Positions 5,517 through 14,000 of a stretch of DNA of 16,522 nucleotides are shown here, in pieces. The notes below the pieces were generated by a model, which saw nothing but the letters and a program-made list of their open reading frames with translations, was not told the DNA's origin and ran no database searches. Location of the stretch: assembly GCA_023432845.1 (NCBI GenBank), contig JAEZEY010000227.1:1-16522 (forward strand). The letters run 5' to 3'. Source of the DNA: Pseudomonadota bacterium. Lineage in GTDB: Bacteria > Pseudomonadota > Alphaproteobacteria > Rhizobiales > Xanthobacteraceae. Position 1 is the first letter of the stretch; every line of letters begins with the position of its first letter. The translations under genes were made by a program, and so were the position numbers.

Positions 5517-7298
5517 ATGTCTGTACCCCCGTTTGTACCCCCCAATGTACCCGCCGCCGACGGTGCGCCGGCGCGGCGGTCGCGCGCGCGCAAAACTACC
5601 ACCCGCGAGGTCGGCGCCGCGAGCTACGTGAGCCGCACCGATGCCGGCTGGCGCTTCCAGATGCGCCTGCCGGCCAATTTCCTTGGCGGCGATTTCCGAC
5701 TTGCCGGAGCGCCTCATATCGTTCGCGCGAACCTCGGCCCGCGCAGGCGTGGTGAGGCAAAGCGTCTGGGCCAGCAACTCGCCACGCTCTGCCAAGCCAT
5801 CTGCGCCGCGGCCGCCGCGGGAAAGGACGACACGATGGCGCAGCAACCGTTGAGCGACGATCAGCCCGACCTGGTCAAACAGGTCGTCGCCGCCTGCCAG
5901 AACGCGATCTCGCGTGCGATCGCGCAGCCCTCGCAGGCGATCGGCCTGGCGCGCGGTCTTGATGCCGCGCTCACCTCGCTTCGGCTCGTGCAGGCGGAAG
6001 TGGCCAAGGGCGAAGCTGGCGCCAGCGTCGTCACCGCCCATGCGGACGCGCTCACCCGCCACGCACTCACCGAGGTGCTCAAGCTGTCGTCGCAGCCCGC
6101 CGCCGCTCTCACCGCACTCGCGGCCGTGGCGCGCGTTGCTCCGGCGCCGCCGCAGGGCGAGCTGAAGGGGGCAGCGACGCCCACGGAGGACGAGAGCAAA
6201 CTGCCCACGTTCAGCAAGGTGTCGCAGGACTACATCGACATGCGCATCGGGCGGGACGGCGCGAACCATGCCGACATCTCGACGCTGCAGCTGCGTCGGC
6301 AGACCTTTATCGATGTCATGGGTGACCGGCCGATCGATCGATATCGGCCGAGTGATCTGCAGACTTACGTCAACAGGATGCAATTCTGGCCGGCGAACGT
6401 CCGCAAGCGCGGGGATATCGGCGACAAGACCACGCTTGAGATTCTTGAGACGAACAAGAGCCTGACGATCAAGCCCATGGCTCTTAAAACCATGCAAGAT
6501 GGTTACGTCGCCAACGTGAGAACGATGGCTCGGCACGGGATGACGGATCTCGGCTATCGCGATCCGTTCGGCGGCGCCAAGATCAGCTGGCCTGCGATCT
6601 TGCGGCGGCCGACGCCGCGCGAGGGCATTGGTATCGACGTGCTCAACCGCGTCTTTCGCGACGGAGCCGCGTCCGGCCAGATGGATGAAGCGATGATGCC
6701 GCTCTTGTCCGTGCTCACGAGCAGACGGATCGGCTTGTTGGTTTTCTTGCTTGGCTCCGACATCCGCAAAAAAAACGGAGTTTGGGTCGCGCAGACGTCC
6801 GGCATCGTGCAGATCGACGGCCAGTGGCGGCGTGTGCCGGTCAAAACCTCCGAGTCAATGACCTTTTTCGTCTTGCACGACTTCCTCGTCGAGATCGGGT
6901 GGGTGGATTGGGCCCGTGAGCAGGAGGGTTGGCTCTTCGCCGCCGCTCACGAGCATCCGGATCCCGCAAAATATGAAAGCAAGGCCATGAACAGGCTGTT
7001 GAAGCGCAACGGCGCCGGCGGGCAGGGCGAGGTGTTCCACAGTCTGCGCGGTGACGCCATCGATGAGATGCGCAAGGCGAAGGTCGATGCCCGCGCAAGA
7101 CGGCTGCAGGCGGGGCACGAACTCGCTGACGTGCACGACATGTACGGCTTTCGCGCGTTGAACCCGGACGAATGCCAGCGCCTCGCGACCCTGCCGCTGC
7201 CCGAGGGCATCGACCGGTCGGTGTTCAAGGGCCTGGATTTCGACAAGCTCGCTGCCGGCCGGCGCGGCCGCGGTCGGCCGCCCGGCGGAGGGCGCTAG
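5517..7298 (+). CDS. Tyrosine recombinase (island integrase)
   Basis: A 593-aa site-specific recombinase that should catalyse integration and excision at the adjacent tRNA-Ser. The N-terminal part (about 35-100) has a YVSRTDAGWRFQMRLP segment and an RANLGPRRRGEAKRLG helix, like the DUF6538-type arm of other large integrases. A long alanine-rich linker follows, then a core-binding SAM-like domain (about 225-360, FSKVSQDYIDMRIG). The catalytic domain has Arg in SRRIGLL (403/404), HSLR with His508 and Arg511, GH with His534 and the nucleophile Tyr543 in HDMYG, so the R-H-R-H-Y set appears complete. The basic C-terminus (GRRGRGRPPGGGR) may bind DNA. The SD lies in a hairpin. The stop is 1 nt before parA, marking an operon of four genes. 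Confidence 0.88.
   Translation: MSVPPFVPPNVPAADGAPARRSRARKTTTREVGAASYVSRTDAGWRFQMRLPANFLGGDFRLAGAPHIVRANLGPRRRGEAKRLGQQLATLCQAICAAAAAGKDDTMAQQPLSDDQPDLVKQVVAACQNAISRAIAQPSQAIGLARGLDAALTSLRLVQAEVAKGEAGASVVTAHADALTRHALTEVLKLSSQPAAALTALAAVARVAPAPPQGELKGAATPTEDESKLPTFSKVSQDYIDMRIGRDGANHADISTLQLRRQTFIDVMGDRPIDRYRPSDLQTYVNRMQFWPANVRKRGDIGDKTTLEILETNKSLTIKPMALKTMQDGYVANVRTMARHGMTDLGYRDPFGGAKISWPAILRRPTPREGIGIDVLNRVFRDGAASGQMDEAMMPLLSVLTSRRIGLLVFLLGSDIRKKNGVWVAQTSGIVQIDGQWRRVPVKTSESMTFFVLHDFLVEIGWVDWAREQEGWLFAAAHEHPDPAKYESKAMNRLLKRNGAGGQGEVFHSLRGDAIDEMRKAKVDARARRLQAGHELADVHDMYGFRALNPDECQRLATLPLPEGIDRSVFKGLDFDKLAAGRRGRGRPPGGGR
5522..5552. repeat. Three TGTACCC direct repeats at 12-bp spacing
   Basis: TGTACCC occurs at 5522-5528, 5534-5540 and 5546-5552, exactly 12 bp apart, inside the first codons of the integrase. 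They encode the VPPFVPPNVP run. Regular iterated motifs close to an attachment site can be recombinase arm-binding sites, but here they may just reflect the repeated VPP peptide. Confidence 0.6.
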
Positions 7299-7299
7299 C

Positions 7300-8067
7300 A
7301 TGTTCGCAAGCAATCAGATGCATGAAGGCGGCGCGGCGACTGCGGAATTGACCGCCGATCAACCCGGAAGTGGTCGGCCGGTCCGCCCCGCCGCCGGCGG
7401 CTCATCGCCCATGCAAATTGTCGTCGCCATCGGAAAGGGTGGCGGCGGCAAGTCGACCACGTTGGCGAACCTGTCGACCGTGGCGGCGACCCGTGGACTG
7501 GCCGTCGCGGTGCTCGATGCCGATCCCCAGGCTTCACTCTGCAACTGGCGCGGCACACGCGGCAAGTCCCTGATCAAGGTGGTTCCGTGCAGTGAGAGCG
7601 ATGATCTTGCCGCGAAAGTCGAGGAAGCGCGACGCGCTGGGATTAAGTGGCTGCTCATCGACACATCGCCGGCTCTCGGCGAGCACACTTTGACCGCCAT
7701 CCGTCTTGCGAATCTGGTGCTTGTGACGACCCGGCCCGCGAGTCTCGACCTTCTCGTCACGCGCCGACGTATCGACCTGCTGAAAACGATGAAGCGCGAC
7801 TTCACCTGCGTGATCAACGCCGCGCCAGCACGTAGGGCGGGCATCGAGGCGCCATTCGTGCGGCAAGCCCGCGAAAGCCTGCGCCAGGTCGAGGGGCGTC
7901 CGTGGGTCGGACAGCTCACGCATCGGCATTCGATCATGCAGGCGCTGATCGATGGCAAGGGCGTCATCGAAGTGGAGCCGGAAGGTCTGGCCGCGCACGA
8001 GTTCGTTCGGCTCTGGGCCGATATCGAAAGGCACGCATCGCGTGTGCGTAACGGGAGACAGCCATGA
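7300..8067 (+). CDS. ParA/MinD-family ATPase
   Basis: A 255-aa P-loop ATPase of the ParA partition family. The deviant Walker A motif GKGGGGKSTT spans residues 45-54, with the signature Lys46 and catalytic Lys51. Walker A' is LDADPQAS (from Leu72), and Walker B is WLLIDTSPALG near residue 115. The family moves plasmids, chromosomes or protein cargo through ATP-dependent dimerisation on DNA. The start at 7300 has a GGAGGG ribosome binding site 7 nt upstream and adds about 37 unstructured residues; an internal Met38 is an alternative start without a clear SD. The gene begins 1 nt after the integrase stop and overlaps the next gene by 4 nt (ATGA). No separate ParB is present; the ribbon-helix-helix protein next door is the probable partner, as in type Ib systems. 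Confidence 0.9.
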   Translation: MFASNQMHEGGAATAELTADQPGSGRPVRPAAGGSSPMQIVVAIGKGGGGKSTTLANLSTVAATRGLAVAVLDADPQASLCNWRGTRGKSLIKVVPCSESDDLAAKVEEARRAGIKWLLIDTSPALGEHTLTAIRLANLVLVTTRPASLDLLVTRRRIDLLKTMKRDFTCVINAAPARRAGIEAPFVRQARESLRQVEGRPWVGQLTHRHSIMQALIDGKGVIEVEPEGLAAHEFVRLWADIERHASRVRNGRQP

Positions 8068-8321
8068 AACGCAAGAAGATCGATGAAAGCCTGGCCGCTG
8101 CGGATGCTGCCGCTACCGCTCCGGCGGACTCGTTTGAACGGCCCGTCGGAGGCACGCAAGCGCCTGATGCGCAGCGGCGCGGCATCCTCGTCCGCGTGAG
8201 CCCCAGCATCCGGCGCGAACTCAAGCTCCTGAGCTTCGAACGCGGCTCGTCCGTGCAGGTCCTCATGGTGGAGGCGATCAACCAACTGCTGGCGAAGCAC
8301 GGCCGGCGGCCGATCGCGTAG
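8064..8321 (+). CDS. Small ribbon-helix-helix DNA-binding protein, probable ParA partner
   Basis: An 85-aa protein with a disordered N-terminus (about 1-36) and a C-terminal segment, GILVRVSPSIRRELKLLSFERG then VQVLMVEAINQLLAKHG, that fits the ribbon-helix-helix pattern: one beta strand then two helices. Such proteins bind DNA as dimers and serve as centromere-binding factors with ParA ATPases or as operon repressors. It is translationally coupled to parA through an ATGA overlap. I call it an RHH protein from pattern and context; a specific family cannot be named. It could bind upstream of the integrase operon and autoregulate it, though no matching operator was identified. Confidence 0.75.
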   Translation: MKRKKIDESLAAADAAATAPADSFERPVGGTQAPDAQRRGILVRVSPSIRRELKLLSFERGSSVQVLMVEAINQLLAKHGRRPIA

Positions 8322-8330
8322 GAGGATGCC

Positions 8331-9590
8331 ATGTCGTCAGCGGCCGACTGGATCAGCAAAGGACGGCGCGTGCACCGGACCGCGGCCGGCGTCCTGGCGC
8401 CGGTGATTTCCGGGCCGTCAGACCTGGTCCCGGCTGGGTCAAACGGCCGCGCTGGGGAGAGGCCGACAATAACGAGGCCCACCACCGATCAGCCAGCCAA
8501 AATGAAATTATTGGACGTCGTCGACCGCGGGCTCGCCTGCTGTGCGGCTCTACCGAAACGCGACGTGAGTGAGCGGACAGTCAAAGCGTACATCAGAACG
8601 TTCACGCGCATGAGGCACGAAAAGCTCCTCGATCCGCTCAACGACACCATTGCACGCAACACCTACAACCATCGGCGAGCGTCGCTGCACTTCGGTAGCC
8701 GTCGCCTGCTAATTTACTTGATCAAACGGTGCGTCGCGGCCGCGGAGCGGCAAGATGCGATCCGCGCACGGCGTTGGGCGCACGTGCTGCATGGGGCGTT
8801 GAACCTCATCGAGCCGGCTCTTGCATTGGAGCCGCCGCTCATGCCCGGCGCTTCGACGTGGTCGCTGCCAGCGTCACGCTGGTCGCAACTTGAGGCGCCA
8901 CGGCCGCGGCGGGGCAAGGGCGCCAAGAAACATGTGCTCAAGCGGCTGCCGCGGGATTGGACGAACCAATTGTGGAATGCGGTTCCGTCTGACTGGGTTT
9001 ACCGCACTCAACTCGCAGTCCACATGCTCGTGCCAAGCCGGGCGGAGGATCTCGCGCCCGGACCACGTCCCGCCGGTTGGTCGAACGGGGCTCTTGTGCA
9101 ACTGCGGTCCCCAAACGTTCTGGAGGTCACGATCGCGCCGGCGAAACATCACGGCGGAAAATATGGCTCACCGAGCGTGACGACGTCGTGGGATCCGTTC
9201 CTGGAAGGCGGCCACGCAGCTTACCTCGCCGAGCTCTGCACGGCGGCCGGTGGTTGCGTCCTCATTTCGGTCGAAAATAAGAATGCAATGAGGAAGGCGC
9301 TTGCGAGACTTGGACGGAAAGTCTTTCCGAAATTCCGAGGCACGATTACTCCATACGTCATTCGGAACCAGGTGATTGCAGATCTCAAGGCGACCGTCGG
9401 CGCCGGCGGAACGGTTGCTGAGTCTGCAGGTCAATGCACTGACCGCACGCAATCCCATTACGGAAGAGTCGAGCACGGTCGCGTGCGGCTCGGGTTTCTG
9501 GGCGTGGTCAGTGCAAGGAAGCCGAGCGCCTCAAGCGCGCAGGCAATAGCTGCGTTGTCCGATCGGATATTGAGGCCAAGGGCCCGATAG
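8331..9590 (+). CDS. Atypical tyrosine-recombinase-like protein
   Basis: A 419-aa protein preceded by a strong GGAGG site 5 nt upstream and starting 9 nt after the RHH gene. Residues about 55-170 resemble a SAM-like core-binding region (SERTVKAYIRTFTRMRHEKLLDPL). The C-terminal half follows the tyrosine recombinase outline: Arg237 in PSRAEDLAPG, a lysine-containing strand (IAPAKHHGGKYG), Tyr342-Arg345 in TPYVIRNQVIADLKA where the family usually has HxxR, Gln368 where the family usually has His (GQCTDRTQSHYGR), and a candidate nucleophile Tyr377. Both usual histidines are replaced, so it may be slow, specialised or inactive. It could be an accessory recombinase or directionality factor for the main integrase. 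The last codons overlap a tRNA-like sequence. Assignment to the superfamily rests on motif order only. Confidence 0.68.
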   Translation: MSSAADWISKGRRVHRTAAGVLAPVISGPSDLVPAGSNGRAGERPTITRPTTDQPAKMKLLDVVDRGLACCAALPKRDVSERTVKAYIRTFTRMRHEKLLDPLNDTIARNTYNHRRASLHFGSRRLLIYLIKRCVAAAERQDAIRARRWAHVLHGALNLIEPALALEPPLMPGASTWSLPASRWSQLEAPRPRRGKGAKKHVLKRLPRDWTNQLWNAVPSDWVYRTQLAVHMLVPSRAEDLAPGPRPAGWSNGALVQLRSPNVLEVTIAPAKHHGGKYGSPSVTTSWDPFLEGGHAAYLAELCTAAGGCVLISVENKNAMRKALARLGRKVFPKFRGTITPYVIRNQVIADLKATVGAGGTVAESAGQCTDRTQSHYGRVEHGRVRLGFLGVVSARKPSASSAQAIAALSDRILRPRAR

Positions 9591-9641
9591 ACCATCAGGC
9601 TTATAACCCTAAGGTCGAAGGTTCAAATCTTACCCTCGCAA
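9581..9641 (+). pseudogene. Degenerate initiator-tRNA-like sequence (3' two-thirds)
   Basis: From gcccgatag through tcaggcttataaccc, aaggtcgaag, gttcaaatc and accctcgca this runs parallel to bacterial initiator tRNA-fMet (D loop GCCCGGTAG, anticodon arm TCAGGCTCATAACC, variable loop AAGGTC, T loop GGTTCAAATC, then a CCCGCA acceptor end). The anticodon triplet is TAT instead of CAT. The anticodon stem has two mismatches, the acceptor 5' strand is missing and no CCA follows, so it is not a functional tRNA. It overlaps the last 10 nt of the second recombinase gene. It may be an old attachment site, a tRNA remnant or a chance tRNA-like fold; the identity is recalled, not searched. Confidence 0.5.
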
Positions 9642-9659
9642 GAAAATACGCTGTCAAGT

Positions 9660-9695
9660 CATAAGCTTTGTGGCGCAGTCGCTTTCGCGCTTATG
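9660..9695. terminator. Inverted repeat in the convergent spacer, possible bidirectional terminator
   Basis: Cataagc (9660-9666) and gcttatg (9689-9695) form a perfect 7-bp stem enclosing 22 nt. It lies between two converging genes, where a shared terminator is expected. There is no clear T-run on either side, so termination is inferred only from position. Confidence 0.3.
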
Positions 9696-9744
9696 GCTTA
9701 ATCGGCTCCAGGAAGCACTGCGGAAGCAAGAGGGATCGAAGCCT

Positions 9745-11091
9745 TCATATCGCTTCGCAAAGCGGTTCCCCGCGCGCGCCATGCGTTTCCAGTCCGTCTT
9801 CAAGATACAAGCAATCCAGGACCAGCTGTCGAAGGGCATCCTTGTGGTCCCGTTGTGTGCCGGCGAGATCCAGCGTCGCCACGATCATCTTCTCGTCCGC
9901 GGCCGTTGCCGCGATTGAATACAGCCGGCGGATCGGATCGGGAGGTAAGTCCCCATGATGCGGATAGAGCAACATGACTTTCGGACAGTCGTAAAGCCTG
10001 CCGTAGGCCATAAGCTGATACACGTCCGCTTGGCTGACGCCTTGTTTAGGATCTTCGACGCGCGGGGTCATGCGTTTCCACTTAGTGTCGATGATTAGCG
10101 CGATCTGCGCGCCTTGTCGTATTATGATGTCCGGGCGCGTCCGAAACCGGCCTATGTCGTCCTCGTAGAGACAATCCCGGTGTCCTCCTTGCGATGATAC
10201 GTGGAAGCCTGTGCCAGCAAGCGCCCGTAACAGAATCCGTTCGACATATTTTTCGAACAGAACGTTCATCTCGAAGAGCAGTGCATGGCCGTCGATAGTC
10301 CCGGCGCTCGTCTGCTGATGCCTATCCGAAAGAAAAAGACGGGCTAGGGACAGAATATCCCGCCAGCGCCGGTTCGTACGATCGAGGACAATCCGATCCC
10401 ACCGAAGCGCGATCGGAGGAACGTCGGCGACGTCGGCGTACACGAAACTCAATTCGCGCAGCGCGCGCTGGTTATCTGGCGCGGCGGTCAGGCGCGACAG
10501 CTTGCTAATCGTTGCACGTATGACGTGATTCAGCGCCATGTCTGGCGAAAGGGCGTCAAAACGGCACGCAAGCTTCTGCGGAGAGACCGCGAGAGCGGAG
10601 AATTGCCGTGTTACGTCCAGCCGTCCCCTCAGGGCGGGTAGGTCGTCTTCGTGTTCGAGGTAGTGGCGCGGCATCCCTTGGCGCACCGCATCCGTTAGCT
10701 TCGTGCCGAACAGGCGGATCAGCAATTCGAGCACTGTTTCGCGCTGCCAGCCGAGTTGCGTCATGGTGCCGGCCTCGATTGGCAGATCGTAAGTCACCGC
10801 GAGCATGTGGATGAGTCGCGCGCGGAGGGTCGCATCGGACACTTCGGTCTCTCCTCCTCCCTCGATCTTCGGAAGAATCTCAAGCTGGCAGTCTGGAGTG
10901 GCAATGACGCCGACGACGCCACGTGCGCGGAGCCCTTTGCGCCCGTGCTCCAGCACACTCTCACCCCCGCGGCCGGAAAAGACCGAGGCTCGCGCGACCG
11001 CGGCGAGGCGGTCTGCCTGCGTCTCGGGGATCTCGGCGTCATTAGAGCCGTAGCTGATGCGCTCCCATTCGCGGATCGTGCGGCGGATCAT
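9745..11091 (-). CDS. mcrC: McrC-type PD-(D/E)xK endonuclease subunit
   Basis: A 448-aa protein matching the McrC family. McrC partners with the GTPase McrB to cut DNA carrying modified cytosines; McrC holds the nuclease and stimulates McrB hydrolysis. The N-terminal half has an oligomer-contact region (ARGVVGVIATPDCQLEILPK). The C-terminal nuclease domain contains RPDII with Asp321, IIDTKWKR with Asp335 and Lys337, and the following ADVYQLMAYGRLY helix with the conserved Gln and Tyr, completing a PD-Dx(T)K core. It is about 100 aa longer than E. coli McrC. Its start overlaps the mcrB stop by 4 nt, so the two are translationally coupled. It is the last gene of the defence operon. Confidence 0.9.
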   Translation of the reverse strand: MIRRTIREWERISYGSNDAEIPETQADRLAAVARASVFSGRGGESVLEHGRKGLRARGVVGVIATPDCQLEILPKIEGGGETEVSDATLRARLIHMLAVTYDLPIEAGTMTQLGWQRETVLELLIRLFGTKLTDAVRQGMPRHYLEHEDDLPALRGRLDVTRQFSALAVSPQKLACRFDALSPDMALNHVIRATISKLSRLTAAPDNQRALRELSFVYADVADVPPIALRWDRIVLDRTNRRWRDILSLARLFLSDRHQQTSAGTIDGHALLFEMNVLFEKYVERILLRALAGTGFHVSSQGGHRDCLYEDDIGRFRTRPDIIIRQGAQIALIIDTKWKRMTPRVEDPKQGVSQADVYQLMAYGRLYDCPKVMLLYPHHGDLPPDPIRRLYSIAATAADEKMIVATLDLAGTQRDHKDALRQLVLDCLYLEDGLETHGARGEPLCEAI

Positions 11092-14000
11092 GTCCTGGCC
11101 AGCTTCCCATAGTCGAAGCCTTCAACTTCCGAGCGCGCTTCCCAACGAAACCTGGGAACCGAGTCGCGATCCTCAAGACCCGGAGGTGCTTTCAGGATTG
11201 AGCGCTTGAGAAAGCCGCCGGATATTGGGCCCTCGTGAGGTTCCAAATCACCAAGTACCGCTGCGATCTTAGCCCAATCTTCGAAGAAGTATTCCGCCAG
11301 GAGCGGAATGACCTTGTGGCGCATGACCTGGTCGACGTCAGCTCGGGAACTACACGAAGTGAAGTAGGCGTGACCGATCTGATGCTCGCGGTCGTAGAGG
11401 TACTCAATCCGCTCATTGATCGTGGAGAGAAGTCGAGGCAGATCGATCCCGCATTTCTGGGCAGCTTCTTCGAGGACGGATACATCGGGCATCATCTCGC
11501 GGAAGGTGAAGCGGCGCCTGAGTGCAGTATCGAGTAGCGCGATCGAACGGTCAGCGGTATTCATTGTGCCAATCAAATGGAGGTTCGCCGGCACGCCGAA
11601 AAGCCGCTTAGAATAGGCCAGCATGAGCCGGATCTCGTTTTCAGCCTGAAGCCTCTTGTCGGGTTCTAGGAGTGTAATTAGCTCGCCGAAGACCTTCGAG
11701 ATGTTTGCGCGATTGATCTCGTCGATGATGAGGACGTGGGGGCGGGCGCTTGTCGCGGGGATCGATCTGTCCACTCCGAAAACAATTTCCTCCAAACTAT
11801 CCCAGTCGACCAGAGCGCCATTCAATTTGTAGACGGTATGCTGACGGAAACCATTGGGATAAAATCTCGCGCGCTCGGTTCCTTTATCATCGCGCCAGAG
11901 CCATTCGACTTTCCGACGGTGGGGGTGATGTACGGCATCAGCCTCGAAGAAGTAGTTGCTCGTGATCGTACCAAAGGCGCGTATTCTGTCACGCCCATCG
12001 GAAACGACGACGTAGTCACCCACCTGCATATCCGACCGGAATGAAAACGTGCAGACGAGCTCGCCGGCATGGCCCCTAACCTCCTTGCCTGTCCGGCGTT
12101 CCAACTCGGTTTTGATTTCGACCCAGTCTTCATATTGCTCTTCCGACCAATCGATCATTCCACTCCAGCCATGGCGGATTTCGTTGGCATCAAGCGCGTC
12201 CTTGATTTGCTCTTCTTCCTGGAGCCGTCTTCCGAGTGCAATCTTGAAGATTGGACGCGTGCGATCGAGCCGGCGATCACCCGAACCTTCGCCTGGGTCC
12301 AAGCGAGCCCGTTCGCAGATCCGCTTGAAAATGCCGTCCTCGACCTTGAGTCGGAAGCCGGCTGTATCCAGTTCGTTAGTGTCCGGCTCTTGGCCCTCTG
12401 CGCCCTGTGTCTCCGGTCGCAGGCCCTCGACGAACTCCTCGTAGCTTAACGACTGGTGGAAGGTAACGAACTCAATGCGCCCGGCCGCCAAAAGCCTTTG
12501 GTAGACTGTCATGAGCTCGGCGCGATCTTCCGGGACCAGTTCGCCGCACAAACGCACCGCCTCGGCTGCGGTGGAGAAGGTCTTTCCTGTCCCGGGCGGG
12601 CCGTAAAGAATGAGGTTAACGGTCGAAATCGACATTTTCTTCTCCGGGAGTTCACCTTTTTTTTCGGCGGCTTCGTTTGTGTCCGCCGGTGCTGTAACGG
12701 TCTTGTCGGTGGCGATCCAAAGGAATCCCTGAATGTCCAGCCAATCCTGCGGTTCCCAACGCCATGCATCGCGCATGATTTCGAATATTTTTGCGAAGCC
12801 GTCGGCAAGGCGTCGATAATCCGTCGTAATATCGGCCTTGGCTTCGACGAACAATTTATCACCGGTCAGCGCTTCCCACGCCTCGTTAATCCGGGTGATT
12901 TTCAGTGGGGCCATTGCATTCGGTCGCACCATCGAAAATGTCGAAGACAGAATATTGATCCGCTCACCGTAGGTAAGCGACTTAGCACCACGTGCGCGCA
13001 GCGCTTCGAGAGCGTTATTCGCCGTTGCCAAGGCGATCTCTGGTGGCTCCTCGGATCGGACCAGCCGACCAATGATCGCGTGGAACTCTGCTAGCTGGTC
13101 CGCAGCATCCTTGGCGATTGCGTCCTCGGTTTGCCATCTGACAAGAGGGCCGTCTTTCGCGGCTGTCTTCAGGATCTCAAAGACTTTCTTGCCGAGGACC
13201 TCGTCAGTTGCATCTTCTGCAAGCGCCGACCGGACCCGGTCGATTGCCGCGACCTTGTAGGCTTTCTCGCCCTTGGCCCAGCCGGTGCCAGGTTTGATGA
13301 AACTTCGAAAGTCGGGGCAAAGGGCCATGAACCTTTCGCGTAGTGCCTCAAGCGCCGGTTGGCTAATTCCACTTCGTGGGGGAACGCCAATCGCTTGAGC
13401 AATTTCGGGGACGAGTTCATACCGAACGAGCTTGTCGCCTCCGTAGGTCAGATAGTTCACCGGCCCGCCCGCGATCGCCCTGACGCGCGATGCTAGGCCG
13501 TCGACGAGCATGGCACGGGCGACATCGACGATGTCTTCTGTCTCGATCGCTTCATCTGCCTTGTTGCCGGCGCCTCGCGGCTTGATCCGAAAGGCCGAGA
13601 CGCCGGTGGTGCGGTTGAGGTTCCTGACTGGCTGGAAAGGAGTGTCTGTGGCGTCGAACAGGACGAGCGGGCGATCGTCACCGGACTGAGCTGTTTCATC
13701 GAGCTTTAAACGAAACACAGTGGTTGAACTTTGGTCGGCCCCGATCCGTTCGGGTTCAGGGATCTGCGCCATGTCCTGAAATATACGGCCGCCGAGCACC
13801 TGGCAGATGTTAGGCCACGCCTCTTTGAGACCGAGAGCCTCGTTTACGTCGCGGACGAGCACTTCGACTTGGTCGCGACCTTTGTCCCGAGCAGGCTCGA
13901 TGTAGTGCTCAAGGACGTATTGCCGTATCCGATCAGCGTCCTTTGCAGCTTTTGGAGGATCACCTGCTAGAAATCGCTCATATTGACCCAACCAGCTCGC

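Noticed and set aside
5466..6536. Minus-strand frame of 356 codons opposite the integrase
   Set aside because: Composition is typical of an antisense frame and the plus strand carries a full integrase with catalytic residues.
7359..8300. Minus-strand frame of 313 codons opposite parA and the RHH gene
   Set aside because: ParA and the RHH protein are clear on the other strand with operon-like overlaps.
9581..9641. Functional tRNA-Ile(TAT) or tRNA-Met
   Set aside because: No pairing 5' acceptor strand at the right distance, mismatched anticodon stem and no CCA end.
9604..9641. Right-end copy of the tRNA-Ser attachment site
   Set aside because: Only the generally conserved T-arm bases match the 3' end of tRNA-Ser; there is no long identical stretch.
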